A DNA stretch of 64,000 nt. It comes from Acinetobacter junii CIP 64.5. Its GTDB lineage: Bacteria; Pseudomonadota; Gammaproteobacteria; Pseudomonadales; Moraxellaceae. The DNA is taken from NCBI RefSeq assembly GCF_000368765.1, contig NZ_KB849655.1:1057399-1121398 (forward strand), read 5' to 3'. The notes beneath the pieces are model-generated. The model saw only the letters and a program-made list of their open reading frames with translations, made no database searches and had not been told where the DNA came from. Below are positions 1 to 9,413 of the stretch, one piece after another; the stretch's first letter is position 1, and each line of letters starts with the position of its first letter. Both the position numbers and the translations under genes were made by a program.

Positions 1-90
1 TCATATTTTAACTATTTAGACTCAGGTTTTTTTATTTAAAGCAAACTATGGGACAGTAGTGGCTTCATGCGCCTTTTTTATTATCATCTA

Positions 91-648
91 TTAAGATGCA
101 TGAATTTTTTCAACAATATCTTTAACTCGTTTTGCATAGAGCTTAGCTGTTTCCAAATCACCTGAAGGAATTTCATCAACACCTGCATCTGATGGAGTTT
201 GTACTAATAAACCAACAGAACCACCTAAATTGTTCACATCCTCACGGGTTGCTGTTTTAGTATTTGCTGGTAATAAGCCTAAACTTACCCAAATTCCACC
301 ATGTTGAGAGGCTAAAGTTTGTAAATGGATTAAGGTAACTTGTTTATCACCATTTAAACTTGCACTATTGGTAAAACCTGCAAAAACTTTATCTTTCCAG
401 CCCTGTGTAAACCAGATTTTCGAAGATGCATCAGCGAATTTCTTAAATTGCCAAGGCGCTGCTCCCATATATGTTGGTGTACCAAAAACGATCCCCTGCG
501 CTTGATTTAGCAGCTGCCAATCTTGTTCTGAAATATCGCCATTTTGATCAATTTCGATTAAATCTGCTTGTATGCTTTGAGCAAATGTTTCAGCAACAAC
601 TTTCGTATGTCCATAACCAGAATAATAAACCACAGCAATGTTTGACAT
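91..648 (-). CDS. Flavodoxin-family NAD(P)H:quinone oxidoreductase-like protein
   Basis: A 185-residue cytoplasmic flavoprotein. The N-terminus has the flavodoxin phosphate-binding loop (SGYGHT, residues 10-15), and GTPTYMGAAPWQFKKF near residues 56-71 matches the second FMN loop of WrbA-type enzymes. The family reduces quinones or other small acceptors with NAD(P)H through bound FMN; the substrate here cannot be read from sequence. It lies head-to-head with an HxlR-type regulator across about 120 bp holding a perfect palindrome, the usual arrangement of a redox or electrophile sensor controlling a reductase. The start is ATG at 648, preceded by AAGGATT. Confidence 0.85.
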   Translation of the reverse strand: MSNIAVVYYSGYGHTKVVAETFAQSIQADLIEIDQNGDISEQDWQLLNQAQGIVFGTPTYMGAAPWQFKKFADASSKIWFTQGWKDKVFAGFTNSASLNGDKQVTLIHLQTLASQHGGIWVSLGLLPANTKTATREDVNNLGGSVGLLVQTPSDAGVDEIPSGDLETAKLYAKRVKDIVEKIHAS

Positions 649-717
649 GAGAGAATCCTTATAATTTCAAAAAAAGTTCGATTTAATAATATATATTTTA
701 GAAACTAGGTATCAATT

Positions 718-735
718 AGTTACCAATTGGTAACT
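718..735. promoter_or_regulatory. Palindromic operator candidate between flavodoxin and hxlR-type genes
   Basis: AGTTACCAATTGGTAACT is a perfect 18-bp palindrome in the divergent intergenic region, 36 bp before the regulator start and about 70 bp before the flavodoxin start. HxlR-family proteins are dimers that bind such dyads, often in their own promoter. The binding assignment is inference. Confidence 0.6.
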
Positions 736-770
736 ATGTTGCTATTCGCATTAAATACTGGGTTAAAAAG

Positions 771-1160
771 ATGAATACCGGATTAAAATATAATATTTAT
801 CAACAACATTGCCCTGCTCGGTTATTTTTTGAAAAAATTGCTGACAAATGGGTTTTACTGATTATCAATGTCCTCGCAGACGAAACTCAGCACTTCAATC
901 TTTTAAAGAAAAATATTCAAGGTATTTCACCTAAAGTACTGTCTCAAAAACTAAAAATGCTAGAGCGAGATGGATTTATCCAAAGACAAGTCCAAAATAC
1001 CTCTCCAATACGTGTTGATTATTCATTAACATCGTTAGGACATGAAGTTGCCAAAATGGCATTTCAGTTAAAAGATTGGGCTGAAACTAATATTGAAAAA
1101 GTGATATCGGCTCAACAAAAATTTGATTCAAGCCCCAAACAAGAAAACGACTTAAAGTAG
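771..1160 (+). CDS. HxlR-family winged-helix transcriptional regulator
   Basis: A 129-residue DNA-binding protein. The N-terminal segment with a Cys (CPARLFFEKIADKWVLLII, about residues 14-32) followed by a helix-turn-helix with wing (GISPKVLSQKLKMLERDGFIQR, about 51-72) is the HxlR/MarR-like signature. Cys14 is where HypR/QorR/YodB-type members sense quinones or oxidants. The divergent flavodoxin gene is the obvious target, with the palindrome between them as the likely operator. The start ATG follows a weak ribosome site. The last codons form one arm of a terminator hairpin. Confidence 0.9.
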   Translation: MNTGLKYNIYQQHCPARLFFEKIADKWVLLIINVLADETQHFNLLKKNIQGISPKVLSQKLKMLERDGFIQRQVQNTSPIRVDYSLTSLGHEVAKMAFQLKDWAETNIEKVISAQQKFDSSPKQENDLK

Positions 1161-1179
1161 ATCACTTTAAGTCGTTTTA
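1146..1179 (+). terminator. Terminator of the HxlR-type gene
   Basis: Perfect 12-bp arms AACGACTTAAAG and CTTTAAGTCGTT separated by 7 nt, followed by a short T run. The left arm includes the final codons and the stop lies in the loop. The T run is short, so efficiency is uncertain. Confidence 0.6.
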
Positions 1180-1200
1180 GCACTTGAGCAATAAATTAAA

Positions 1201-1674
1201 CTAGACTAGAACTTTAAATCCTTGTTGACGCCAAGCTTCATAGACAATAACAGCAGTTGCATTAGATAGATTTAAACTTCTTGAGTTTTCAGCCATTGGT
1301 AACCTTATCCACTGCTCTTGTGGGAACATCATTCGGACATGCTCAGGCAAACCTCTAGTTTCAGGTCCCATCAATAAAGCAACTGGACGATTGAGATCAA
1401 CTGTATGTGGTGTCGCACTGCCCTTGGTCGTAAGTGGAAAGACATGCTCAACACCTTTAGATTTGAGATCAGCAAGACACAACTCAATATTGTCCCATAT
1501 CAACATTCTTGCCCATTCATGATAGTCCAAACCTGCGCGCTTCAATTTTTTATCATCTAGCTCAAAACCTAAAGGTTTGACTAAATGTAGCTGAGCACCT
1601 GTATTAGCGCATAAACGAATGATATTACCTGTATTTGCTGGAATCTCAGGTTCGTATAGGACCACATGAATCAC
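1201..1674 (-). CDS. trmL: tRNA (cytidine/uridine-34 2'-O)-methyltransferase TrmL
   Basis: A 157-residue SPOUT methyltransferase that 2'-O-methylates the wobble base of tRNA-Leu isoacceptors using SAM. It starts with the family signature ([22 protein letters not shown], quoted in part: [14 protein letters not shown]). The knot region shows MGPETRGLP (about 101-109), then IRLPM and [16 protein letters not shown]. Length equals E. coli TrmL (157 residues). It is set off from cysG upstream by a terminator, so it probably has its own promoter. Confidence 0.95.
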   Translation of the reverse strand: MIHVVLYEPEIPANTGNIIRLCANTGAQLHLVKPLGFELDDKKLKRAGLDYHEWARMLIWDNIELCLADLKSKGVEHVFPLTTKGSATPHTVDLNRPVALLMGPETRGLPEHVRMMFPQEQWIRLPMAENSRSLNLSNATAVIVYEAWRQQGFKVLV

Positions 1675-1716
1675 AAATTTTCTCTACTTTTCATAATCCC
1701 TCCTAGTCACCCTTTG

Positions 1717-1743
1717 AAAAAGAGAGGAACTCACTCTCTTTTT
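1717..1743 (-). terminator. Terminator downstream of cysG
   Basis: Perfect 10-bp arms AAAAAGAGAG and CTCTCTTTTT with a 7-nt loop, 21 bp past the cysG stop. It ends in a T run on the minus strand and could also act on the plus strand. Confidence 0.7.
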
Positions 1744-1763
1744 AAAGTGGGATTAGGAGAGAT

Positions 1764-3137
1764 TTATTGCCATTTTAACTGTTCCCGTAGGCTCACAACT
1801 TCACCAATAATCGTTAAAGTCGGTGCTACGATATGATGTTCAGATACCTTTGTTGCAATATCAGCCAAAGTTCCAACAACAACTTTTTGTTCAGGCGTTG
1901 TACCTTTAGAAATCAATGCAACAGGCATCGTTGGACGTTGACCATGTGCAATCAGTTGCTCACAAATGCGTTCTAATCCGACCAAGCCCATGTACAGAAC
2001 TAAAGTTTGGTTTTCATAGACCAATTCACTCCAAGGCAACTCTGGTGAACCTTCTTTTAAATGTCCTGTTAGAAACCGCACACTTTGCGCATAATCACGA
2101 TGTGTTAACGGAATCCCTGCATAAGCGGAGCAACCTGAAGCCGCGGTAATTCCTGGAACCACTTGGAATGTCACATTGGCTTCCACCAATTCTTGAATCT
2201 CTTCACCACCACGCCCAAAAATAAATGGATCACCACCCTTTAGACGGCAAACACGCTTACCTTGTTGTGCATATTCAACCAACAAAGCATTAATGCCTTC
2301 TTGTGGAACAGAATGATTTGAACGTGCTTTACCCACATAAATTTTTTCGGCATCACGACGACACAAATCTAAAATCGGACCTGAAACCAAACGATCATAG
2401 ATCACAACATCAGCTTGTTGCATCAAACGCAACGCTTTGAGTGTCAATAACTCTGGGTCACCTGGTCCCGCACCAACGAGATACACTTCACCTTTAGGTG
2501 CAGACCATTCAGTTAGAGCTTGCTGGATCAGTTGATTTGCAAGCTCAAGATTGTCATTGAAAACTTGTTCTTTTAGAGGACTTGCATATAAATTTTCCCA
2601 AAAGATACGTCGCTCATCTGGGTTAGAAATTTTTTCTTTAACTTGCTTACGCCATTGTCCAGAAAACTCAGCGAGTTTACCCATCCCGTGCGGCACAATA
2701 GTTTCAATCTGTGTACGCAATTGTCGAGACAATACTGGCGATGCCCCATTAGACGCAACAGAAATCACTAAAGGTGAACGATCAATGATTGCAGGTACCA
2801 TGAAACGGCAATTAGGTATGTCATCAACACTATTGACTAAAATATTGCGCTGCTCATAATGATCAAATACGGCTTTATTTACATCCGCTTGGTCTGTCGC
2901 AGCAATCACTAAGCGATAGCGAGTATCAAGTACAGATTCTGAGAAGCTTTCTTGGATATACTGACCCGTTGATTTCTCAACTAAAATCATCAAATCAGGT
3001 TCGATCTCAGGTGCAACCACATCAATGATTGCACCTGCTTTGATCAATAAACTTGCTTTACGATAGGCAATACGCCCACCGCCTACAATCAGACAACGTT
3101 GCTGCTGCAACTTTAAAGAGATTGGAAATATTTCCAC
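1764..3137 (-). CDS. cysG: Siroheme synthase CysG (fused dehydrogenase/ferrochelatase and uroporphyrinogen-III methyltransferase)
   Basis: A 457-residue trifunctional enzyme that makes siroheme for sulfite and nitrite reductases. The N-terminal domain (1 to about 205) has the NAD-binding VGGGRIAYRKASLL of precorrin-2 dehydrogenase/sirohydrochlorin ferrochelatase. The C-terminal domain (about 215-457) has the SUMT motifs VYLVGAGPGDPELLTLKA, GGDPFIFGRGGEE and PGITAASGCSAYAGIPLTHR. Length equals E. coli CysG (457). The start ATG at 3137 gives the expected MEIFPISLKLQ. It lies 70 bp downstream of serS in the same direction with no terminator seen between them, so the two may share a transcript. 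Confidence 0.97.
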   Translation of the reverse strand: MEIFPISLKLQQQRCLIVGGGRIAYRKASLLIKAGAIIDVVAPEIEPDLMILVEKSTGQYIQESFSESVLDTRYRLVIAATDQADVNKAVFDHYEQRNILVNSVDDIPNCRFMVPAIIDRSPLVISVASNGASPVLSRQLRTQIETIVPHGMGKLAEFSGQWRKQVKEKISNPDERRIFWENLYASPLKEQVFNDNLELANQLIQQALTEWSAPKGEVYLVGAGPGDPELLTLKALRLMQQADVVIYDRLVSGPILDLCRRDAEKIYVGKARSNHSVPQEGINALLVEYAQQGKRVCRLKGGDPFIFGRGGEEIQELVEANVTFQVVPGITAASGCSAYAGIPLTHRDYAQSVRFLTGHLKEGSPELPWSELVYENQTLVLYMGLVGLERICEQLIAHGQRPTMPVALISKGTTPEQKVVVGTLADIATKVSEHHIVAPTLTIIGEVVSLREQLKWQ

Positions 3138-3207
3138 ATCTGGCCTCTTCTATATTTTCTATCTGATTGAACTAAAGCAAAAACTATGCACAAAATCGAT
3201 GCATGTT

Positions 3208-4485
<1,278 letters not shown>

Positions 4486-4593
4486 TCATGAATAGAGAAA
4501 AAACTGGCTATAGTGTAAGGCTTTAACCCAAAAAAATACAGCGATAGACAACAAAGACTCAGCACCTACACATGTTGAGATGCTGAAAATCAA

Positions 4594-5343
4594 TTAATTG
4601 GGTTCTTTTGGTAAACTTGGTAAATATTCAGCTTTAATAAACTGTTTCGCTGCATAATAGGGCAACGTTAACTCACTCATTCCTTCAGCATAAGATGCAA
4701 GCTCATATAAAGGATAGACAAAAACAATACCATTCACTCCGTAGTAATAATTGTCACTGAGCTGTAAATCTTGTTTTTTAATATTATGATCTTCTAACCA
4801 GTTCTGATTAGACGCATATAGTTCATCACGCAGTTTGGTATTCATCTCAGGTTTAATCAATTCACTGACAGTGATATGTTTTTTATTAGAAAGATCAAAA
4901 TTCACAAACTCTTGATGTGACATACCATGTGCTGCGCCAGCAGAATATGAATACGACTGAATCGCAAATGTCGCTAAATTATAATTTTGTCCTATAAAAC
5001 GAACGTATGTACTACTCTCACTCAATGAAGGTTCATCTGCAGGAACTTTAACTTTCTGATCAGGAAGATTAGCAAAAGCATTCGGCTCAGCTTTTTTCAT
5101 ACGATTGACAAAATATTCATCGATCCATTTTTGATTGGTTTCGACGGTTTGCAAATCATAATTGGTACAACCATCCTCCAAACAAACTTTTTGCTTGGGA
5201 AGCTTAACTGGAATTACTTTTGCTTGAATTAATGGTATGTCTAATTTTGCAGTTTCTTTGGATGATTCTTGTTTAGGTTGGCATCCGACTAAAGCAACAA
5301 CTATAAGAATTGGAATAAGTTTTGAGAATTGTGAAGTATTCAT
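4594..5343 (-). CDS. RsiV/DUF3298-type lipoprotein
   Basis: A roughly 249-residue secreted lipoprotein. A signal peptide with lipobox LVGC (about residues 17-20) predicts lipid attachment, followed by a linker rich in K, E and Q. The C-terminal half (SYSYSAGAAHGMSHQEFVNFDLSNKKHITVSEL, quoted in part: AGAAHGMSHQEFVNFDL) matches the DUF3298/RsiV domain, found in periplasmic proteins that sometimes bind peptidoglycan fragments or lysozyme. No function is proven here. The ATG at 5343 gives the signal peptide directly; GTG at 5349 is an alternative. It lies between lolA and serS, all on the same strand. Confidence 0.8.
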   Translation of the reverse strand: MNTSQFSKLIPILIVVALVGCQPKQESSKETAKLDIPLIQAKVIPVKLPKQKVCLEDGCTNYDLQTVETNQKWIDEYFVNRMKKAEPNAFANLPDQKVKVPADEPSLSESSTYVRFIGQNYNLATFAIQSYSYSAGAAHGMSHQEFVNFDLSNKKHITVSELIKPEMNTKLRDELYASNQNWLEDHNIKKQDLQLSDNYYYGVNGIVFVYPLYELASYAEGMSELTLPYYAAKQFIKAEYLPSLPKEPN

Positions 5344-5426
5344 CGTCACGCAAGTCTCTGATGTTTTTCTTCACTATACAAAGCCTTGTAAGGATATAAA
5401 ATTTAAAAATGTATCTTTCAGACAAG

Positions 5427-5454
5427 AAAAAGCCGCAAATATGCGGCTTTTTTT
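5427..5454 (-). terminator. Terminator of lolA
   Basis: Arms AGCCGCA and TGCGGCT with a 4-nt loop, flanked by A and T runs on both sides, 7 bp past the lolA stop. It could work in both directions. Confidence 0.85.
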
Positions 5455-5460
5455 AACTGA

Positions 5461-6156
5461 TTACTGATCAATAATATCTGTACCTTTAGGCGGTGCAAAA
5501 TTAAAGACTGATGCAGGGATCTTTGGATTGACTTTAATGTTACTGAATCGAACATATGTCGTTTGACCTAAAGAATCCTGTAAAATCATCAGGTTTGGTG
5601 CTTTATTTGCGCCAAAACTAATGGTCATGCTTTGGAAAGCACTGTCTTCTTGTTTTGGATATAAAGTGTAATAAAGTTTAGTGCGGTCAGGCTGCGTCAC
5701 ACGATAAGACTGCATGATCTGATTAGTATTGCCTGATAACAATAATGCTGGTGTATTGGCAATTTGATCATCTAAACTCTGACGAACAGCTTGTTGTAAA
5801 TCTGGATCATAAATCCAAACAAGCTTACCTGTGGTCACAATGGTCTGCTTCGCTGGGCTAGTCGTTTCCCAATAAAACTTTCCAGGACGTTCTACTTTCA
5901 TTGTACCTTTGAAAGTTTGATTCATATGTTGTGCAGTTAAGCTTTTATTTTTGCTCGGCTTACTGTTCGTAACTTTTGTAGTTTGTTCAAAATCTGCTGT
6001 TAAACGTTGCAAGCCAGATAACTGCTTCACCAAACTGGAGGTTGCTTGCTGAGCAGATGCTGCTGTTGGTGCAGCAGATAACTGTGTACTCACAACTGGA
6101 GCCAGTGTCATTGCACCAATTGTTGCAGCATATGCCATTTTTTTTACGAAATTCAT
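5461..6156 (-). CDS. lolA: Outer-membrane lipoprotein carrier LolA
   Basis: A 231-residue periplasmic chaperone that takes lipoproteins from LolCDE and hands them to LolB at the outer membrane. It has a cleavable signal peptide (MNFVKKMAYAATIGAMTLAP, with cleavage likely near SAA around residue 29). The LolA fold core follows: LTADFEQTT, GTMKVERPGKFYWET, KLVWIYDPDLQQAVRQSL and a C-terminal FNFAPPKGTDII. An insert near residues 60-80 (KVTNSKPSKNKSLTAQ) is longer than in E. coli LolA. The gene is monocistronic, with its own terminator. The 295 bp upstream (to the pirin gene) hold its promoter region, but I see no clear consensus there. Confidence 0.95.
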   Translation of the reverse strand: MNFVKKMAYAATIGAMTLAPVVSTQLSAAPTAASAQQATSSLVKQLSGLQRLTADFEQTTKVTNSKPSKNKSLTAQHMNQTFKGTMKVERPGKFYWETTSPAKQTIVTTGKLVWIYDPDLQQAVRQSLDDQIANTPALLLSGNTNQIMQSYRVTQPDRTKLYYTLYPKQEDSAFQSMTISFGANKAPNLMILQDSLGQTTYVRFSNIKVNPKIPASVFNFAPPKGTDIIDQ

Positions 6157-6451
6157 AAAATGAACCTTCTATCAGATTTCTACTGTTATGACGACATCTT
6201 ACTGTTTTTGATCATTAAAAAAATGAAGAAAAGCATAGGTTTTGTGTATTTCGTGTCGCAAAGTTCAGCATTATGTATGAAGATGCGGTCTTTATGTAGA
6301 AATTGTAAGGATGCAAATCCACAATTTGACAAGATTTTAAAATCGATCATGTAGCTAAATTTTTAGATATAGAAATTATTAATAAAGAATAGACTAGACC
6401 TGAATCAACTTTTTGATAGTCTTACTAGAATTTATAAAATAAGCATAAACT

Positions 6452-7321
6452 ATGAAAAGTCTTGCATTCATCCATCGAAATGACACTCGATTCGCTATTG
6501 GCGACTTTTACCCTGCACTTTCAGTATTCTCTTACCATGAACTTGGTAATACAACATCACCCTTTCTACTGCTTGATCATTTAGGACCAGGAAAACTCGA
6601 AGCTAAAAGCAAAAAGAAAGGCGTAAATGAACATCCACATCGCGGTTTTGAAACCGTGACCTTTGTATTTGCAGGTGAATTACAACATAAGGACTCCACA
6701 GGTGGCGGTGGCTTGATCAAACGAGGTGACGTTCAGTGGATGACTGCTGCCTCAGGAATACAGCACATTGAACAGTTTAGTTCCGAGTTTCGTGAAAGTG
6801 GTGGTCCCTTTGAAATGGTACAACTCTGGGTAAATTTACCAGCCAAAGACAAAATGTCTGCCCCTCGCTATCAAAGTTTATTAAATGAAAATATCCCTAA
6901 AATTATTCTCGATGATCAAACTAGCTATATTCGCGTAGTTGCTGGTGAGTTAAATCAAACAACTGGAATCGCAAAAACATTTACTGCGATGAATGTCTTT
7001 GACATACATCTTGTGAAAGACCAACAAATTACATTACCTGCTGCCGAGGGTACGACAACCTTGATCTACTTGCGTAAAGGTAAAGTACATTTTTCTTCTG
7101 ATGAAGAATCTCTCGAAGAACAAGCGATGGCTGTCATGTCGAGCTTAGGAACTGGCGTTCAAATCAACGCTCTAGAAAACTGTGATTTATTATTTTTATC
7201 AGCACAGCCCTTAAACGAGCCAATTAATGGACAAGGGCCTTTCGTCATGAATAGTTATGATGAAATTTTACAGGCTTATGATGATATTAAGACAGGAAAA
7301 TTCGGACACTATTCTGATTAG
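6452..7321 (+). CDS. Pirin family protein
   Basis: A 289-residue bicupin of the pirin family. The N-terminal cupin has the metal-ligand motifs EHPHRGFETVT (about residues 54-64) and SGIQHIEQ (about 100-107), giving the His-His-His-Glu iron site. Bacterial pirins include quercetin dioxygenases and regulators of pyruvate metabolism; which applies here cannot be told. Length is normal for the family. It stands alone on the plus strand, converging on rpmA with a shared bidirectional terminator. Confidence 0.92.
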   Translation: MKSLAFIHRNDTRFAIGDFYPALSVFSYHELGNTTSPFLLLDHLGPGKLEAKSKKKGVNEHPHRGFETVTFVFAGELQHKDSTGGGGLIKRGDVQWMTAASGIQHIEQFSSEFRESGGPFEMVQLWVNLPAKDKMSAPRYQSLLNENIPKIILDDQTSYIRVVAGELNQTTGIAKTFTAMNVFDIHLVKDQQITLPAAEGTTTLIYLRKGKVHFSSDEESLEEQAMAVMSSLGTGVQINALENCDLLFLSAQPLNEPINGQGPFVMNSYDEILQAYDDIKTGKFGHYSD

Positions 7322-7345
7322 ACACCTTATAAAATGTATACCCAT

Positions 7346-7375
7346 AAAAAAAAACCCGCTAAAAGCGGGTTTTTC
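7346..7375. terminator. Bidirectional terminator between the pirin gene and rpmA
   Basis: ACCCGCT and AGCGGGT with a 3-nt loop, flanked by a run of nine A on the left and five T on the right. It serves both converging genes. Confidence 0.9.
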
Positions 7376-7389
7376 TGAACTATTAAAAC

Positions 7390-7644
7390 TTACGCTTCAA
7401 CAGTTACATAGCGACGGCCAAATTGACCTTTCACTTCAAATTTTACTACGCCGTCAGCAGTAGCAAATAGAGTATGGTCACGGCCCATACCAACATTTGC
7501 ACCAGCGTGGAACTCAGTACCACGTTGACGAACGATGATGTTACCAGCAGTTACAGTTTGACCACCGTAAACTTTAACACCTAACATCTTAGGATTCGAA
7601 TCACGACCGTTCTTCGTCGATCCACCGGCTTTTTTAGTTGCCAT
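7390..7644 (-). CDS. rpmA: 50S ribosomal protein L27
   Basis: 84 residues. The N-terminus [16 protein letters not shown] is the tail reaching toward the peptidyl-transferase centre, followed by [21 protein letters not shown] and HTLFATADG typical of bL27. No extra N-terminal cleavage extension of the firmicute type is present. It lies 18 bp downstream of rplU in one operon. Confidence 0.98.
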   Translation of the reverse strand: MATKKAGGSTKNGRDSNPKMLGVKVYGGQTVTAGNIIVRQRGTEFHAGANVGMGRDHTLFATADGVVKFEVKGQFGRRYVTVEA

Positions 7645-7662
7645 GTCTATTTACTCCTCGTG

Positions 7663-7974
7663 TTAGCCTGCGATACCAGTAATTTTCAACTCGGTAAACC
7701 ATTGACGGTGACCTTGTTGCTTACGGTAGTGTTTACGACGACGCATTTTGATGATGCGGATTTTGTCGTGACGACCATGGCCAACTACTTCTGCAGTTAC
7801 TTTTGCGCCAGCTACAACTGGAGCACCGATTTGAATGTTGTCACCGTTAACAACCATTAATACGTCATCAAACGTAATAGTCGCGCCAGTTTCAGCTTTC
7901 AATAATTCTACTTTAAGGGTTTCACCCTCAACAACACGGTGCTGTTTACCACCGCTTTGGATTACTGCGTACAT
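7663..7974 (-). CDS. rplU: 50S ribosomal protein L21
   Basis: 103 residues, the standard length. It begins [14 protein letters not shown], with [21 protein letters not shown] in the C-terminal third, the bL21 rRNA-binding region. First gene of the rplU-rpmA operon. A promoter candidate lies upstream on the minus strand: TTCACT (8069-8074), 17-bp spacer, TATAAC (8046-8051), giving a leader of about 65 nt. Confidence 0.98.
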   Translation of the reverse strand: MYAVIQSGGKQHRVVEGETLKVELLKAETGATITFDDVLMVVNGDNIQIGAPVVAGAKVTAEVVGHGRHDKIRIIKMRRRKHYRKQQGHRQWFTELKITGIAG

Positions 7975-8421
7975 ATGTACTCCAACATGCCCGTGTCGTC
8001 GTGTCGATAAAGGGATATATCGATCTTAAAACGAACGCCACTGGGGTTATATAAGGGGACAAATTTTAAGTGAAATTTGATCAAACAACAAGTCATTTTA
8101 TACAAATGCAAATAGATTCAATCAATTTTTAGATTTTCTAATAAAATCAATTAGATTGAAGTTCTACAGTTTTGATTGATTCTTTCTGTGATTTGCAATA
8201 CATTTTTAAAAACAAATTGCGACAATAACAAACTGTGTTTTTACAAAGTCATAAGTAAAGTAATGATGTTTGGTGGGCAAGCTCTTTTTTCTGTCTAAAT
8301 TAAGACCAAAAAACTCATCATAATGTTTTAAATGACGGATTACACAGCCTGTATAACTGTTTAGCAACAGATTAATTGATACACTTAGCGCATTACCCAC
8401 CTATACGAGGTTTTTCTTCAT
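7975..8421. other. Divergent intergenic region rplU / ispB
   Basis: 447 bp without a supported gene. The left part holds the rplU promoter candidate (minus strand, -35 at 8069-8074 and -10 at 8046-8051). The rest is AT-rich and should contain the ispB promoter. A 64-codon open frame on the minus strand lacks coding character or a ribosome site. CGAGG before 8422 is the likely ispB ribosome site. Confidence 0.5.
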
Positions 8422-9399
8422 ATGGTTATCGATTTTAAGCAAGACGTTCTTTCCCCTGTTGCGACAGATTTTGCTGCGATGGATTACCTGATCAATGAAG
8501 GAATTAGCTCTAAAGTTGGCTTAGTCATGTCTGTCAGCAAACATGTCGTGGAAGCTGGTGGGAAGCGTATGCGCCCAATCATGTGCTTACTGGCTGCAAA
8601 AGCTTGTGGATTGGCAAATATGCAGCAAGCGCAACATTTAGCTGCCATCATTGAAATGCTTCATACCGCAACTTTAGTGCATGATGATGTAGTCGATGAA
8701 TCAAACCTCCGCCGTGGTCGCCCAACCGCAAATGCAACGTGGAACAATCAAACTGCTGTTTTGGTGGGGGATTTCTTAATAGCACGTTCATTTGATCTAT
8801 TGGTTGATTTAAATAACATCACACTATTAAAAGATTTCTCTACAGGCACATGTGAAATTGCTGAAGGTGAGGTTTTACAACTTCAATCTCAGCATCAACC
8901 TGAAACAACCGAAGAAACATATTTGCGCATTATTCATGGTAAAACATCTCGTTTGTTTGAACTTGCTACTGAAGGCGCAGCTATTTTGGCAGGTACAGAA
9001 GAGTACCGTGAACCTCTTCGTCGCTTCGCTGGTCATTTTGGTAATGCTTTTCAAATTATTGATGATATTTTGGATTACACATCTGATGCTGAAACATTAG
9101 GTAAAAATATTGGTGATGATTTGATGGAAGGTAAACCTACTTTACCGTTAATTTCAGCATTAGCTCATTCGACAGGTGAAGAACATGAGATTATCCGTCG
9201 TAGTATCGCCACTGGTGGTATCGAGCATCTAGATAAAGTTATTCAAATCGTGCATAACTCGGGCGCAATCGAATATTGCCAAAAGCGTGCCCAACAAGAA
9301 ACGGATGGCGCATTAGAGGCTTTAAAAGCCTTACCTGATAATGAATATCGACAAGCACTGATCAATTTGACCTTAATGGCCTTACACCGACTCCAATGA
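8422..9399 (+). CDS. ispB: Octaprenyl/polyprenyl diphosphate synthase IspB
   Basis: A 325-residue trans-prenyl transferase that builds the ubiquinone side chain by adding isopentenyl diphosphate to farnesyl diphosphate. The first aspartate-rich motif is HDDVVDESN (about 86-94), preceded by GGKRMRPIM; the second is QIIDDILDYTSD (about 211-222). Its place beside rplU-rpmA, divergently transcribed, is the classic gamma-proteobacterial arrangement. A second prenyl synthase in this window (ispA, near 44.2 kb) provides the shorter chain. The next gene follows after 14 bp. Confidence 0.96.
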   Translation: MVIDFKQDVLSPVATDFAAMDYLINEGISSKVGLVMSVSKHVVEAGGKRMRPIMCLLAAKACGLANMQQAQHLAAIIEMLHTATLVHDDVVDESNLRRGRPTANATWNNQTAVLVGDFLIARSFDLLVDLNNITLLKDFSTGTCEIAEGEVLQLQSQHQPETTEETYLRIIHGKTSRLFELATEGAAILAGTEEYREPLRRFAGHFGNAFQIIDDILDYTSDAETLGKNIGDDLMEGKPTLPLISALAHSTGEEHEIIRRSIATGGIEHLDKVIQIVHNSGAIEYCQKRAQQETDGALEALKALPDNEYRQALINLTLMALHRLQ

Positions 9400-9413
9400 T
9401 GTTCTAATTGCCT

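Noticed and set aside
8206..8400. A 64-codon minus-strand frame between rplU and ispB
   Set aside because: AT-rich, no ribosome site, no known motif, and it lies in the ispB promoter region.
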